A DNA stretch of 64,000 bases, taken from positions 1 to 64,000 of the forward strand of contig CALWNP010000006.1 of NCBI GenBank assembly GCA_944382835.1. Reading direction: 5' to 3'. This DNA is from an uncultured Gemmiger sp. GTDB lineage: Bacteria > Bacillota > Clostridia > Oscillospirales > Ruminococcaceae. The notes under the pieces were generated by a model, which saw only the letters and a program-made list of their open reading frames with translations, was not told the origin of the DNA and did not search any database. Made by a program: the position numbers and the translations under genes. Position 1 is the first letter of the stretch. Every line of letters starts with the position of its first letter. Shown here in pieces: positions 37,805-47,422 of this stretch.

Positions 37805-39466
37805 TTACAGCTTGAAGCTGTCTTTCAGGGTCACGATCCGGTTGTAGACATTGGGATTGTGACTGTCGGGGGTAAAGTAGCCGGTGCGGACAAACTGGAA
37901 CCGCTCCCCGGGCTGTGCACCGGCCAGGCTGGCTTCCAGCTTGGCATGGGGGACGACGGTAACGCTTTCGGGATTGAGATAATCCTTGAAGTCCGCATCC
38001 TCGGGGATGCCATTCATGTTGGCCTCGGTGAAGAGCTTGTCGTACAGACGGACCTCGGCATCAATGCAGTGCTTGCAGCTGACCCAGTGGATGGTGCCGC
38101 GCACCTTGCGGCCGTCAGCAGGGTTGCCGTTGCGGGTTTCCAGATCCGCCTCGGCATGGACGGCGGTGATGTTGCCCTCGGCGTCCTTGTCCACGCCGGT
38201 GCAGCGCACCAGATAGGCACCCATCAGGCGGACTTCCTTGCCCAGGGTCAAGCGCTTGAACTTCGGCGGCGGAACCTCGAAGAAATCGCTGCGGTCGATC
38301 CAGACCTCCTTGGTGAAGGCAACCTGGCGGGTGGAGTCGTCGTTGGCCTCCCGGTTGGGGTTGTTGGGCAGATCGAAAAATTCTTCCTGATCCTCGGGAT
38401 AATTGTCGATGATCAGACGGACCGGGTCCAGAACTGCCACACGGCGCTGGGCCTGCAGTTCCAGCTCGGCGCGGAGCACCGCCTCCAGCTGGCGCATGTC
38501 CACCAGGTTGTCGGCCTTGGAGATGCCGGCACCCTTGACAAAGTTGAAGATGCTGGTGGGGGTGTAGCCGCGGCGGCGCAGACCGGACAGGGTGGGCATC
38601 CGGGGATCATCCCAGCCGTCCACAATGCCCTTCTCCACCAGCTCCCGCAGATAGCGCTTGCTCATGACGGTGTTGGTCACGTTCAGACGGGCAAACTCCC
38701 GCTGTTTGGGGAACTCGCTGCCAAAGATGTTCTGGATAACCCAGTCATACAGCGGGCGATGGTTTTCAAATTCCAGGCTGCAGAGGGAGTGGGTGATCCC
38801 CTCAATGGCGTCCTGAATGGGGTGGGCAAAATCGTACAGGGGATAGATGCACCACTTGTCTCCCTGGCGATGGTGGGTCACATGCTTGATGCGGTAGATG
38901 GCCGGATCGCGCAGGTTCATGTTGGGGCTGGCCAGATCAATCTTGGCGCGCAGGGTTTTCTCCCCGTCCCCAAACTCTCCGGCACGCATCCGGCGGAAGA
39001 GATCCAGATTTTCTTCGGGGGTGCGGTCACGGTAGGGGGAGGGACGGCTGGGCTTGCCGGCATCGTTGCCGCGGTATTCCTGCATTTCCTCCCGGCTCAG
39101 ATCGTCCACATAGGCCTTGCCGTCCAGAATCAGCTTCTCGGCATACTGATAGCACTGCTCGAAATAATCGCTGCCGAAAAAGACACCGCCGTTGGGGGTG
39201 GCGCCCAGCCACTCCAGATCCTTGAGGATGCTCTGGACATATTCATCCCCCTCGCGGGCGGGGTTGGTATCGTCAAAGCGAAGGTTGAATTTGCCGCCGT
39301 AGGTCTTGGCGATGGTATAGTTGATGAAGATGGCCTTGGCCGAGCCGATGTGCAGATAGCCGTTGGGCTCAGGCGGGAACCGGGTGTGAATCTCTTTGAC
39401 TTTGCCTTCGGCCAGATCGGCGTCGATGACATCGGTCAGGAAATTGGAAAATTTTTCTTCTGACAT
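37805..39466 (-). CDS. glnS: Glutamine--tRNA ligase
   Basis: Class I aminoacyl-tRNA synthetase charging tRNA-Gln. 553 residues: HIGH motif region PPEPNGYLHIGSAKA (about residues 33-47), the KMSKS-like VMSKRYL, and C-terminal anticodon-binding beta-barrels. Many Firmicutes use Glu-tRNA-Gln amidation instead, so presence of GlnRS is worth noting. Start at 39466 is supported by GGAGAAGTT; an upstream extension has no SD. Confidence 0.97.
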   Translation of the reverse strand: MSEEKFSNFLTDVIDADLAEGKVKEIHTRFPPEPNGYLHIGSAKAIFINYTIAKTYGGKFNLRFDDTNPAREGDEYVQSILKDLEWLGATPNGGVFFGSDYFEQCYQYAEKLILDGKAYVDDLSREEMQEYRGNDAGKPSRPSPYRDRTPEENLDLFRRMRAGEFGDGEKTLRAKIDLASPNMNLRDPAIYRIKHVTHHRQGDKWCIYPLYDFAHPIQDAIEGITHSLCSLEFENHRPLYDWVIQNIFGSEFPKQREFARLNVTNTVMSKRYLRELVEKGIVDGWDDPRMPTLSGLRRRGYTPTSIFNFVKGAGISKADNLVDMRQLEAVLRAELELQAQRRVAVLDPVRLIIDNYPEDQEEFFDLPNNPNREANDDSTRQVAFTKEVWIDRSDFFEVPPPKFKRLTLGKEVRLMGAYLVRCTGVDKDAEGNITAVHAEADLETRNGNPADGRKVRGTIHWVSCKHCIDAEVRLYDKLFTEANMNGIPEDADFKDYLNPESVTVVPHAKLEASLAGAQPGERFQFVRTGYFTPDSHNPNVYNRIVTLKDSFKL

Positions 39467-39538
39467 AACTTCTCCACTCCAAAATTTAGTATCTGGTTTG
39501 TTTATTGTACAATAAACGACGGAAATGCGCAAGGTATT

Positions 39539-40546
39539 TCAACGGTAGTCGATTTCCAGGGTGGGCAGGGCGTTGAGGTCCAGCCCGCCGCGGTTTCCGT
39601 CAAGGTATTCATAGTATCCCTGGGTGGCAATCATCGCCGCATTGTCACCGCAGAATTTCAGCTCGGGCAGATAGATCTTTGCCCCCAGTTTCTGGGCGCC
39701 GTCATTGACCAGCTGACGCAGCCGCCCGTTGGCAGCCACACCGCCTGCCAGACAGATGGTTTTGGCCTTGGTATCTTCAGCCGCCATCAGCAGCTTTTTG
39801 GCCAGAATCTGGGCGATGCGCTCCTGGAAGCTGGCGGCCATGTCCGGCACATTGACGTTCTGGCCCCGCTGTTCGGCGTTGTGGACCTCGTTGAGAACAG
39901 CGGTTTTCAGGCCGGAAAAGCTGACATTGTATTTGCCCTCCACATGGGGGGTGGGCAGTTTGTAGGCGTGGGGGTCTCCCTGGCGTGCCGCCTGGGAGAT
40001 GCTGGGGCCGCCGGGATAGGGCAGACCCAGGGTGCGGGCCACCTTGTCAAAGGCCTCGCCGGCGGCATCATCCACCGTCCGGCCCAGAATTTTGTACCGG
40101 CACCAGTCCTGGACCTGTACAATGTGGCTGTGCCCGCCGCTGGCCACCAAGCAGAGGAAGGGGGGCTCCAGCTGGGGATGGGTGAGGTAGTTGGCGGCGA
40201 TGTGACCCCGCAGATGGTGCACCGGCACCAACGGTTTGCCTGCGCTGTATGCAAGACCTTTGGCAAAGTTGACCCCCACCAGCAATGCCCCGATCAAGCC
40301 CGGGGCAAAGGTGACGGCAACTGCGTCAATGTCGGCGGCGGTCATCCCGGCGTCGGAGAGGGCTTTTTCCACCGTGGCACTGATGTACTCGGCGTGGCGG
40401 CGGCTGGCGATTTCGGGCACCACCCCGCCGTACAGCGCCTGCTCCTTGACGCTGGTGGAAATTACATTGGAAAGCAGCTTGCGGCCGTCCTCCACAATGG
40501 CTGCGGCGGTCTCATCGCAGCTGGATTCAATTCCTAAAATATACAT
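39539..40546 (-). CDS. tsaD: tRNA N6-threonylcarbamoyladenosine synthase subunit TsaD
   Basis: ASKHA-fold subunit transferring the threonylcarbamoyl group to A37 of ANN-decoding tRNAs, with TsaB and TsaE. 335 residues: opening LGIESSCDETAAAIV, metal His pair in VHHLRGHIAANYL, and SGGHSHIV. Lies between glnS and polA on the same strand; the 22-bp gap to polA suggests co-transcription. Confidence 0.98.
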   Translation of the reverse strand: MYILGIESSCDETAAAIVEDGRKLLSNVISTSVKEQALYGGVVPEIASRRHAEYISATVEKALSDAGMTAADIDAVAVTFAPGLIGALLVGVNFAKGLAYSAGKPLVPVHHLRGHIAANYLTHPQLEPPFLCLVASGGHSHIVQVQDWCRYKILGRTVDDAAGEAFDKVARTLGLPYPGGPSISQAARQGDPHAYKLPTPHVEGKYNVSFSGLKTAVLNEVHNAEQRGQNVNVPDMAASFQERIAQILAKKLLMAAEDTKAKTICLAGGVAANGRLRQLVNDGAQKLGAKIYLPELKFCGDNAAMIATQGYYEYLDGNRGGLDLNALPTLEIDYR

Positions 40547-40568
40547 GGTATCACCTTATCTGTTGGGA

Positions 40569-43100
40569 TCAGTGGGCTTCCAGCCAGGTGTGGCCGGTGC
40601 CCACCTCGGCGGTCAGGGGAACGCTGTAATGGACCACCTGTTCCATCTCTTGCTGCACAATCCGTTTGACCTCTTCCACTTCCGCCTCAGGGGCCTCCAC
40701 AATCAGTTCGTCGTGGACCTGCAGCAACAGTCTGGCCTGGAGGTGTTCCTCCCGCAGCCGCTGCCAGACATGGACCATGGCCAGTTTGATGATGTCCGCC
40801 GCCGTGCCCTGGATGGGGGTATTGCGGGCCATCCGTTCTCCGCTGGCCCGGACCTGGAAGTTGGAACTGGACAGTTCCGGCAGGGGACGGCGCCGGCCGA
40901 AGAGGGTCTCCACATATCCCTTTTCCTTGGCCTGGGCGATGCAGTCCTTCATATATCCATCCACCTTGGGGAAGGTGGCAAGATAGGTCTTGAGGAACTG
41001 ATCGGCTTCCTTGACGCTGATGCCCAGGTCCTTGCTCAGGGAAAAGGCCCCCTTGCCATACATGATGCCAAAGTTGATGGCCTTGGCCGAGGCGCGCAGG
41101 GCGTGGGTGATGTTTTCCTCGGGCAGGTGGTAGATCTTGGCAGCGGTGGAGCGGTGGATGTCTGCCCCGGTCAGAAAGGCGTGCTGCATGGCGGCGTCCC
41201 CGGTGATGTGGGCCAGGATGCGCAGCTCGATCTGAGAGTAGTCGGCGTCCACCAGGGTCTGCCCCGGTGCTGCCACAAAATAGCCCCGCAGCCGGCTGCC
41301 CAGCTCGGTGCGGATGGGGATGTTCTGCAGGTTGGGTTCGGTGGAGCTGATCCGCCCGGTGCGGGCCTCGGTCTGGATGAAGGTGGAGTGAATCCGCCCG
41401 TCGGGACCGATGGCCTTGAGCAGTCCGTCCACATAGGTGGACAGCAGCTTGGAATAGGTGCGGTATTTGAGAATGTCGTCAATGACCGGGCTGTAAGGCC
41501 GCAGGCTTTCCAAAGTCGCGGCATCGGTGGAGTAGCCGCGGGAGGTCTTTTTGCGGGGCGGCAGGCCCAGCTTGTCAAAAAGCGCCTCGCCCAGCTGCAG
41601 CGGGCTGTTCAGGTTGAACTCGTAGCCCACCGCGTCGTAGATGCTGTGCAGGATGCCTTCCAGTTCGGCCCGCAGGCTGTCGCCAAAGCTGCGGATGCCA
41701 TCGGGGTCCACCGCAATGCCGATGCGTTCCATGTCCGCCAGTACCCGGGCCAGCGGAAGCTCCATCTCGTCGTGCAGCTTCCGCTCTCCGTGGCTGTCCA
41801 GATTCTGGGCCAGGGTTTCGCAAAGGGGCGCCAGCAGACCGGCATCGGGAAACTCTTCACAGTGGAAGAGGGGGGCAATGGCGTATTCGGCCGAGAGTTC
41901 CTTGATGTGGTAGGCGCTGGCCGAAGGGTTCAGCAGATAGGCGGCCAGCTTGCCGTCAAACCGGATGGCCCGGCCAATGCCGCCGGCGTCCAGCGCCATA
42001 TGAAAGAGCGGCTTGGCGTCAAAGGCCCAGACCTCGGCGTCACTGTCCAGCAGGGCTGCCAGCCCGGTGGAGGTGGTGCGGTAAACAGCGGGATGCTCCC
42101 CGGCCTGCACCGCGTACCAGGCACCGTCCCCGGCCTTGGTCACCACCTGGGCAAGATAGACCCGACCCTGCAGCCCGGCGGGAAGATCCTGGGGTTCCAG
42201 TACCGGCTGATCGGCGGCAGCATTTTCGGCAGGGGGTGCATCGCCGTTGAGGCCCCAGCGCTCCACCAGCTTGTGCATTTCCAGATCCGCCAGCAGATGG
42301 GCTGCGGCGGCGGGATCCCCGGCACCGCGCCGGTACGCTTCGGGATCGGTCTGGATGGGGGCGTCCCGCCGGATGGTGCCCAGCATGTGCGACAGCTCGG
42401 CCATCTCCCGGTTGGCGGCCAGCTTTTCCCGCTGCTTGGGCTTGATGGCAGGATCCTCAAGATGCTCATAGACCCCCTGCAGGCTGCCGAATTTCTGGAC
42501 CAGGGAGAGGGCGGTCTTTTCCCCGATGCCCGGCACGCCGGGGATGTTGTCGGAGGAATCGCCCATCAGGCTTTTGACCTCGATGAGCTGGGGCGGGGTG
42601 ACCCCGTACTTTTCCTGGATGGCGGCCTCGTCCATGGGGATGGTCTCCCGGTTGGTGGCCAGCAGCACGGTGGTATGGCTGTCCACCAGCTGCAGACTGT
42701 CCCGGTCTCCGGTGGCCAGCAGGGTGGTGCCGCCCTGGGCCTCACAGGCGGCGGCCAGGGTGCCTAGGATGTCGTCGGCCTCCCAGCCGGCCTTGCTGAC
42801 CTGGACAAAGCCCAGATCGGCCAGCAGTTCTTTCAGCACCGGCATCTGTTCCGCCAGCTCCTGAGGCATGCCGTGCCGGGTGGCTTTGTAGCCGTCGTAG
42901 GCATTGTGGCGAAAGGTGGGGGCTTTTTCATCCCAGGCAATGGCCACGGCATCGGGGGCATGGGTGCTCAGCAGGCTGAGCAGGATATTCTGGAAGCCAA
43001 AGATGGCATTGGTATACCGGCCATCCTTGGTGGTGAGAACCCGGATGCCGAAAAAGGCACGGTTGACCAGGCTGTTGCCATCCAGGACAAGTAGTTTCAT
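40569..43100 (-). CDS. polA: DNA polymerase I
   Basis: Repair and Okazaki-processing polymerase. 843 residues: N-terminal 5'-3' exonuclease (LLVLDGNSLVNRAFFG, SSDNIPGVPGIGEKTA), a central 3'-5' exo-like domain without the clear DxE catalytic set (as in Bacillus-type Pol I), and a complete polymerase domain with VDADYSQIELRILAH (motif A), RASAKAINFGIMYG (motif B) and LLQVHDELIVEAP (motif C). The ATG at 43100 follows AAGGAGG...TTTCCTTT (weak spacing); the frame extends further up without an SD. Confidence 0.97.
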   Translation of the reverse strand: MKLLVLDGNSLVNRAFFGIRVLTTKDGRYTNAIFGFQNILLSLLSTHAPDAVAIAWDEKAPTFRHNAYDGYKATRHGMPQELAEQMPVLKELLADLGFVQVSKAGWEADDILGTLAAACEAQGGTTLLATGDRDSLQLVDSHTTVLLATNRETIPMDEAAIQEKYGVTPPQLIEVKSLMGDSSDNIPGVPGIGEKTALSLVQKFGSLQGVYEHLEDPAIKPKQREKLAANREMAELSHMLGTIRRDAPIQTDPEAYRRGAGDPAAAAHLLADLEMHKLVERWGLNGDAPPAENAAADQPVLEPQDLPAGLQGRVYLAQVVTKAGDGAWYAVQAGEHPAVYRTTSTGLAALLDSDAEVWAFDAKPLFHMALDAGGIGRAIRFDGKLAAYLLNPSASAYHIKELSAEYAIAPLFHCEEFPDAGLLAPLCETLAQNLDSHGERKLHDEMELPLARVLADMERIGIAVDPDGIRSFGDSLRAELEGILHSIYDAVGYEFNLNSPLQLGEALFDKLGLPPRKKTSRGYSTDAATLESLRPYSPVIDDILKYRTYSKLLSTYVDGLLKAIGPDGRIHSTFIQTEARTGRISSTEPNLQNIPIRTELGSRLRGYFVAAPGQTLVDADYSQIELRILAHITGDAAMQHAFLTGADIHRSTAAKIYHLPEENITHALRASAKAINFGIMYGKGAFSLSKDLGISVKEADQFLKTYLATFPKVDGYMKDCIAQAKEKGYVETLFGRRRPLPELSSSNFQVRASGERMARNTPIQGTAADIIKLAMVHVWQRLREEHLQARLLLQVHDELIVEAPEAEVEEVKRIVQQEMEQVVHYSVPLTAEVGTGHTWLEAH

Positions 43101-43186
43101 AAAGGAAATCCTCCGTTGATGGTGTGAAAACGGGAAGGCGGTTTGCCCGCGGCAAAACCACCACAATTCTATTAGTATAGCACAAA

Positions 43187-43215
43187 TTGCGCTGGTGTGC
43201 GCGATGTGTTACAAT
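43187..43215 (+). promoter_or_regulatory. Sigma-A-type promoter of the tRNA-dihydrouridine synthase gene
   Basis: -35 TTGCGC (43187-43192) and -10 TACAAT (43210-43215) with a 17-bp spacer, 37 bp before the start codon. Confidence 0.55.
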
Positions 43216-43251
43216 AAACAGGTTAAGATTTGTCGGAAAGAGAGAATTTTC

Positions 43252-44229
43252 ATGCAATTACGAGGCAAAACCATTCCGGTCGGTGGGGTGTTTGCACCGA
43301 TGGCCGGCCTGACCGATGCGGCCTGCCGTCACTTAATGGCGGACCATGGCGCGGCCTGGACGGTCAGCGAGATGGCCAGCGCCAAGGCCATCACCTTTGG
43401 CGACAAGAAGAGCCTGACCCTGCTGCGGGACCCCCACCCCCACGGCCTGTACGCCGTGCAGCTGTTCGGCGCCGATCCCGATACCCTGGGCCGTGCCATC
43501 GGCATCCTGGCCGAAAAGGGGATCCGGTATGACATCCTGGACATCAACATGGGATGCCCGGCCCCCAAGATTACCTCCAGTGGGGCGGGCAGCAAGCTGA
43601 TGCTGGACCCCTTCCTCTGCGGCCAGATGGTCAAAGCCGCCCGGGAGGCGGTGGGCCCCGATACCCCGCTGACCGTCAAGATGCGCATTGGCTGGGATGC
43701 AGACCACCTCACCGGTGTGGAGGTGGCCCGGTGGTGCGAGGAAAACGGCGCCGACCTCATTGCGGTGCACGGCCGCACCCGGGAGCAGATGTATATTCCG
43801 CCGGTGGATGTGGAGGCCATCGCCGCCATCAAGAAGGCGGTGTCCATTCCGGTGCTGGCCAACGGGGACATTACCACTGCCGAAGGCGCACTCCAGATGT
43901 TGGAACAGACCGGCTGTGACGGGGTGATGATCGGCCGGGGGGCTCTGGGGGATCCCTGGCTGTTTGAACGGGTACGGGCGGCACTGCTGGGAGACCCCCA
44001 GCCAGCCCTTCCCACCCTCAACCAGCGGATGGCTGCGCTGCGCAGCCAGATCTATGAGATGTGTGAGGAAAAGGGGGAGTGGGCTGCCATGCCCCAGGCG
44101 CGCAGCCAGGCCATGCACTATATGAAGGGGCTGCGGGGGGCAGCTGCCCTGCGCCGTGCCTGTTCCATGCTGGAGCATTTTGAGGATGTGGACCGGCTGA
44201 TCGATACCGTTTACCGCTGTCAGGAATAA
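43252..44229 (+). CDS. dusB: tRNA-dihydrouridine synthase
   Basis: FMN- and NADPH-dependent enzyme reducing uridine in the D-loop of tRNA. 325 residues of the Dus TIM-barrel: FAPMAGLTDAACR, the catalytic Cys in DINMGCPAPKI, AVHGRTREQMY, and MIGRGALGDPWLF. Closest to the DusB branch, by the motifs, but the exact position modified is not provable. The start at 43252 was chosen to match family length. Convergent with yfbR, ends 5 bp apart. Confidence 0.92.
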   Translation: MQLRGKTIPVGGVFAPMAGLTDAACRHLMADHGAAWTVSEMASAKAITFGDKKSLTLLRDPHPHGLYAVQLFGADPDTLGRAIGILAEKGIRYDILDINMGCPAPKITSSGAGSKLMLDPFLCGQMVKAAREAVGPDTPLTVKMRIGWDADHLTGVEVARWCEENGADLIAVHGRTREQMYIPPVDVEAIAAIKKAVSIPVLANGDITTAEGALQMLEQTGCDGVMIGRGALGDPWLFERVRAALLGDPQPALPTLNQRMAALRSQIYEMCEEKGEWAAMPQARSQAMHYMKGLRGAAALRRACSMLEHFEDVDRLIDTVYRCQE

Positions 44230-44234
44230 CCGGC

Positions 44235-44837
44235 TCAGAACCGGCCCCGGGTCAGCTCGTCCAGGTTCTGGGTGTAGCAGGGGAGCATGTGCTGGATGAA
44301 GTAGTCCGCTTCGGGGCTGTGCATCTCGGCAATGGCCTGCTGTTGCTGGGCCATGGCGGCCTCAAATTCCCGGTTGCCGGACTGGCACTCCTCCATGCAC
44401 TTGATGAGAGCTGAGAGCCGGTCAGCGGCTTTCAGCAGCTTGCGCTCGGCATCGTTGAGGACATCGCCGGTCAGGTATCCCTCCACCTCCTCCTGGATCT
44501 GGGCGGGCAGAAGGCTGGCCATGGCCTTGGCACTCTGGACCTCCACTGCTTTGTAGGCGGTGCGCAGCGCATCGTTTTTGTATTTGACCGGGGTGGGCAT
44601 ATCACCGGTCAGAATCTCCGGCGCGTCATGGTAGAGGGCGGCCGTGGCCACCCGGTCAGGGTTCAGTTGGTCGGCGGTGCCGGTGCAATGCCGGGCGATC
44701 AGGCAGAGCATGTGAGCGATCAAGGCGGTGTCGGCGGTGTGCTCGCTCAAACTTTCGGAGCGGCCGTTGCGCATCAAGCTCCACCGGGTGATGTATTTCA
44801 TCCGGCTGACCAGTGCACTGAAGGGATAGGTCTTCAT
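44235..44837 (-). CDS. yfbR: HD-domain 5'-deoxynucleotidase, YfbR type
   Basis: Dephosphorylates deoxyribonucleoside 5'-monophosphates. 200 residues: HD-family metal residues in SLSEHTADTALIAHML (first His), YHDAPEILTGDMPTPVKY (HD pair) and the later Asp in KAADRLSALIK. RWSLMRNGRSESLSEHT near the N-terminus is highly conserved in YfbR. The start follows AAGGAGAATTCCAAG. Confidence 0.93.
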   Translation of the reverse strand: MKTYPFSALVSRMKYITRWSLMRNGRSESLSEHTADTALIAHMLCLIARHCTGTADQLNPDRVATAALYHDAPEILTGDMPTPVKYKNDALRTAYKAVEVQSAKAMASLLPAQIQEEVEGYLTGDVLNDAERKLLKAADRLSALIKCMEECQSGNREFEAAMAQQQQAIAEMHSPEADYFIQHMLPCYTQNLDELTRGRF

Positions 44838-44922
44838 CTTGGAATTCTCCTTGCTGATGTACTTCTTTCAGTATACCATAGCTGCAGTCCTATTTTAAGG
44901 CCTTTCTTCGGACAAATTCGGA

Positions 44923-44951
44923 TTGAAAAATAACTGCGGTTTCGCTATGAT
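44923..44951 (+). promoter_or_regulatory. Sigma-A-type promoter of yfhO-tex
   Basis: -35 TTGAAA (44923-44928), 17-bp spacer, -10 TATGAT (44946-44951), 69 bp before the yfhO start. Confidence 0.65.
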
Positions 44952-45019
44952 TAGAAAGGACCGCTGCGGGCGGCCAAATTTACAGACGGGGCAACATCAC
45001 TCCGCCGCGGGAGGCCATT

Positions 45020-47422
45020 ATGTCGGCTGAACTGCTGCAAAAACCCAAAAGTCAGTATCCAAGGGTATTCCTGATCTGTCTGGCGCTCAGCGCCGCGCTG
45101 TTCGCGCCCCACTGCATCTTTGACGCAATTCAGGGCGGATTTTTTCACTATGCCGGCGACTTCAACGATCAGCAGATCTCCTTCTATTCCTATGCCAATG
45201 CCTTTGTCAAGCAGGGGGGCAGTTTCAGCTGGGCCACCGATCTGGGCAGCGGCTTTATCAATGCTTACAGCTTTTACCTGGTGGGCAGCCCCTTCTTCTG
45301 GCTCAGCCTGCTGCTGCCCTCCCGGCTGACCCCCTGGTTTATGGTACCGCTGCTCTGCCTGAAATTTGCCCTGGCAGGGGCGGGGGCTTACCGGTGGGCG
45401 CGGCGCTGGGTCCGGCGGGAGGATTCTGCCGTTCTGGCAGGGTGTCTCTATGCCTTTTCGGGCTTCTCGGTCTACAACATCTTCTTCAACCATTTTTTGG
45501 ATGTGGTGGCGCTGTTTCCCTATCTGCTGGCTGCTTTTGACGACGCGGCGGTGGAGGGACGGCGCGGTGTTTTGCCCTTCTGGGTGGCCGTCAACCTGCT
45601 GAACAACTACTTCTTTTTTGCCGGTCAGCCGGTGTTCCTGATTCTGTACTTTCTGTGTATGTGCCGGGGCAAAAAATACCGCTTTTCCCCGCGGATGCTG
45701 GGAAGGATGCTGTTCGAGTCGGTTCTGGGCTGCGGTCTGGGCTGTGTCCTGCTGGTTCCGGCGGCGCTCTCGCTGCTGCAGAATCCCCGCACCATCGATC
45801 CCTTCTCGGGGTATGGCTTTTTGGTTTACGGCAAGGCGCAGCAGTATCTCTCCATCCTGTACAGCGGCCTTTTGATGCCGGATGCCCCGTATCTGACCGA
45901 TCTGTTTGACGAAGGGGTCTTGAAATGGACCAGCCTTTCGGCGTATCTGCCGGTGGTGGGGTTGGCAGGCGGGCTGGCATTTTGCCGGGTCCGCCGGCGG
46001 CATCCCTTTGCCCGTCTGCTCAAAATCTGCCTGCTGTTTGCCCTGGTGCCGGTACTGAACAGCGCTTTCTACGCCCTCAATTCCAGCTTTTATGCCCGCT
46101 GGTACTATATGCCGGTGCTGATCCTCTGCGGAGCAACGGTCAAGCTGCTGGAAAACGAGCGGGCGGTCCGCACCGACCTGCCTTCCACCCTGGGTTTTGT
46201 GGCACTGGCCACATTGAGCAGCATCGCCTTTGCCGTAGTGCCCAACGGCACCGATGAGGACGGGGCTCCCATCATCGGGGTTGTGGACAGCCAGCCGCGG
46301 TTCTGGGGAATCCTGGCTGTGACCATGCTGGGCATCGGGCTGTTTGCACTGGTGCTGTGGTATTGCCGCAAAGAACCCCGGCGGATTGTTGTGCTCCTGC
46401 TGCCGGTGGTGCTGGGGTTCAGCTTTGTCTACGGCACCGTCCACCTTTCCATCACCAAGTACGGACAGCTGACCCACGACAGCACCTATGTGGAGCAGAC
46501 CTATGGGGAGGCGCCGACACTGCGGGAGACCCTGGACAGCCTGGCTGGAGAGGACGGGTTTTATCGGTTGGATGCCTATGAGTGTCACAACAACATGGGC
46601 TTGTGGCTGGATCGCAGCTGCATCCAATTTTTCAATTCCACGGTGGCGCCCCATATTCTGGAGTTCTATCCCAGTGTGGGGGTAACCCGGGATGTCAATT
46701 CCAAGCCGGATGTCTCGCTGTATGCGCTGCGGGGATTGTTGAGTGTGCGCTACACCCTGGTCCCGGAGGAAAAGCAGGCGGACTGGGAGCAGGAAGGACT
46801 GCAGGGATGGAACCTGGCCGCCCGCAGCGGCAGTTATCTGATTTATGAAAATGAAAACTGGGTGCCCATGGGGCTGACCTATGACTACTATATCAGTGAG
46901 GACGCCTTTGAGGAGCTTCCCGAGGAGGAACGGGGCAACGTCCTGATGAAGGCGGTGCTGTTGGACCAGGACCAGATCTACCAGTGGAAGGATCTGTTGG
47001 ACCCGCTGCCCCAATCGGAACTGGATGCCCGGGACTACACCGATTATGTGAAGGACTGCGCTGCCCGCCGTCAGACGGCAGCGGTCAGCTTTACCGCTAC
47101 CTCCACCGGTTTTACGGCACAGATGGAGGATCTGGATCGGCAGACCCTGGCGGTGTTCAGCGTTCCCTACGATGACGGCTTTACCGCCACCGTCAACGGG
47201 CAGCCTGCCCCGATCCTGAAGGTGGACAACGGCCTGATGGCGGTTGCGGTGCCTTCGGGAGACAGTGAAATTGTCTTTCGCTACCAGACCCCCGGCCTGG
47301 GGGTCGGCATTGGCATTGCTCTCAGTGCAGCCGTGCTCTACCTGGTCTACGGGTTGATTCTGCGCCGCGACGCAAAGGTGCAGGCAAAACAAATCACAAA
47401 GAAAGAGGAAACGACAGAATGA
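45020..47422 (+). CDS. yfhO: YfhO family membrane protein
   Basis: 800-residue polytopic membrane protein of the YfhO family, thought to be a GT-C-fold transferase involved in lipoteichoic acid or other envelope glycosylation. About 12 hydrophobic segments in residues 15-470; N-terminal loop GDFNDQQISFYSYANAF carries the conserved Asp pair. The C-terminal ~300 residues are soluble with a final membrane segment (GVGIGIALSAAVLYLVYGLIL). Stop overlaps the tex start as ATGA. Confidence 0.88.
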   Translation: MSAELLQKPKSQYPRVFLICLALSAALFAPHCIFDAIQGGFFHYAGDFNDQQISFYSYANAFVKQGGSFSWATDLGSGFINAYSFYLVGSPFFWLSLLLPSRLTPWFMVPLLCLKFALAGAGAYRWARRWVRREDSAVLAGCLYAFSGFSVYNIFFNHFLDVVALFPYLLAAFDDAAVEGRRGVLPFWVAVNLLNNYFFFAGQPVFLILYFLCMCRGKKYRFSPRMLGRMLFESVLGCGLGCVLLVPAALSLLQNPRTIDPFSGYGFLVYGKAQQYLSILYSGLLMPDAPYLTDLFDEGVLKWTSLSAYLPVVGLAGGLAFCRVRRRHPFARLLKICLLFALVPVLNSAFYALNSSFYARWYYMPVLILCGATVKLLENERAVRTDLPSTLGFVALATLSSIAFAVVPNGTDEDGAPIIGVVDSQPRFWGILAVTMLGIGLFALVLWYCRKEPRRIVVLLLPVVLGFSFVYGTVHLSITKYGQLTHDSTYVEQTYGEAPTLRETLDSLAGEDGFYRLDAYECHNNMGLWLDRSCIQFFNSTVAPHILEFYPSVGVTRDVNSKPDVSLYALRGLLSVRYTLVPEEKQADWEQEGLQGWNLAARSGSYLIYENENWVPMGLTYDYYISEDAFEELPEEERGNVLMKAVLLDQDQIYQWKDLLDPLPQSELDARDYTDYVKDCAARRQTAAVSFTATSTGFTAQMEDLDRQTLAVFSVPYDDGFTATVNGQPAPILKVDNGLMAVAVPSGDSEIVFRYQTPGLGVGIGIALSAAVLYLVYGLILRRDAKVQAKQITKKEETTE

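Noticed and set aside
40236..42767. 843-codon open frame on the plus strand
   Set aside because: Antisense to polA and tsaD, a product of high GC and biased codon use.
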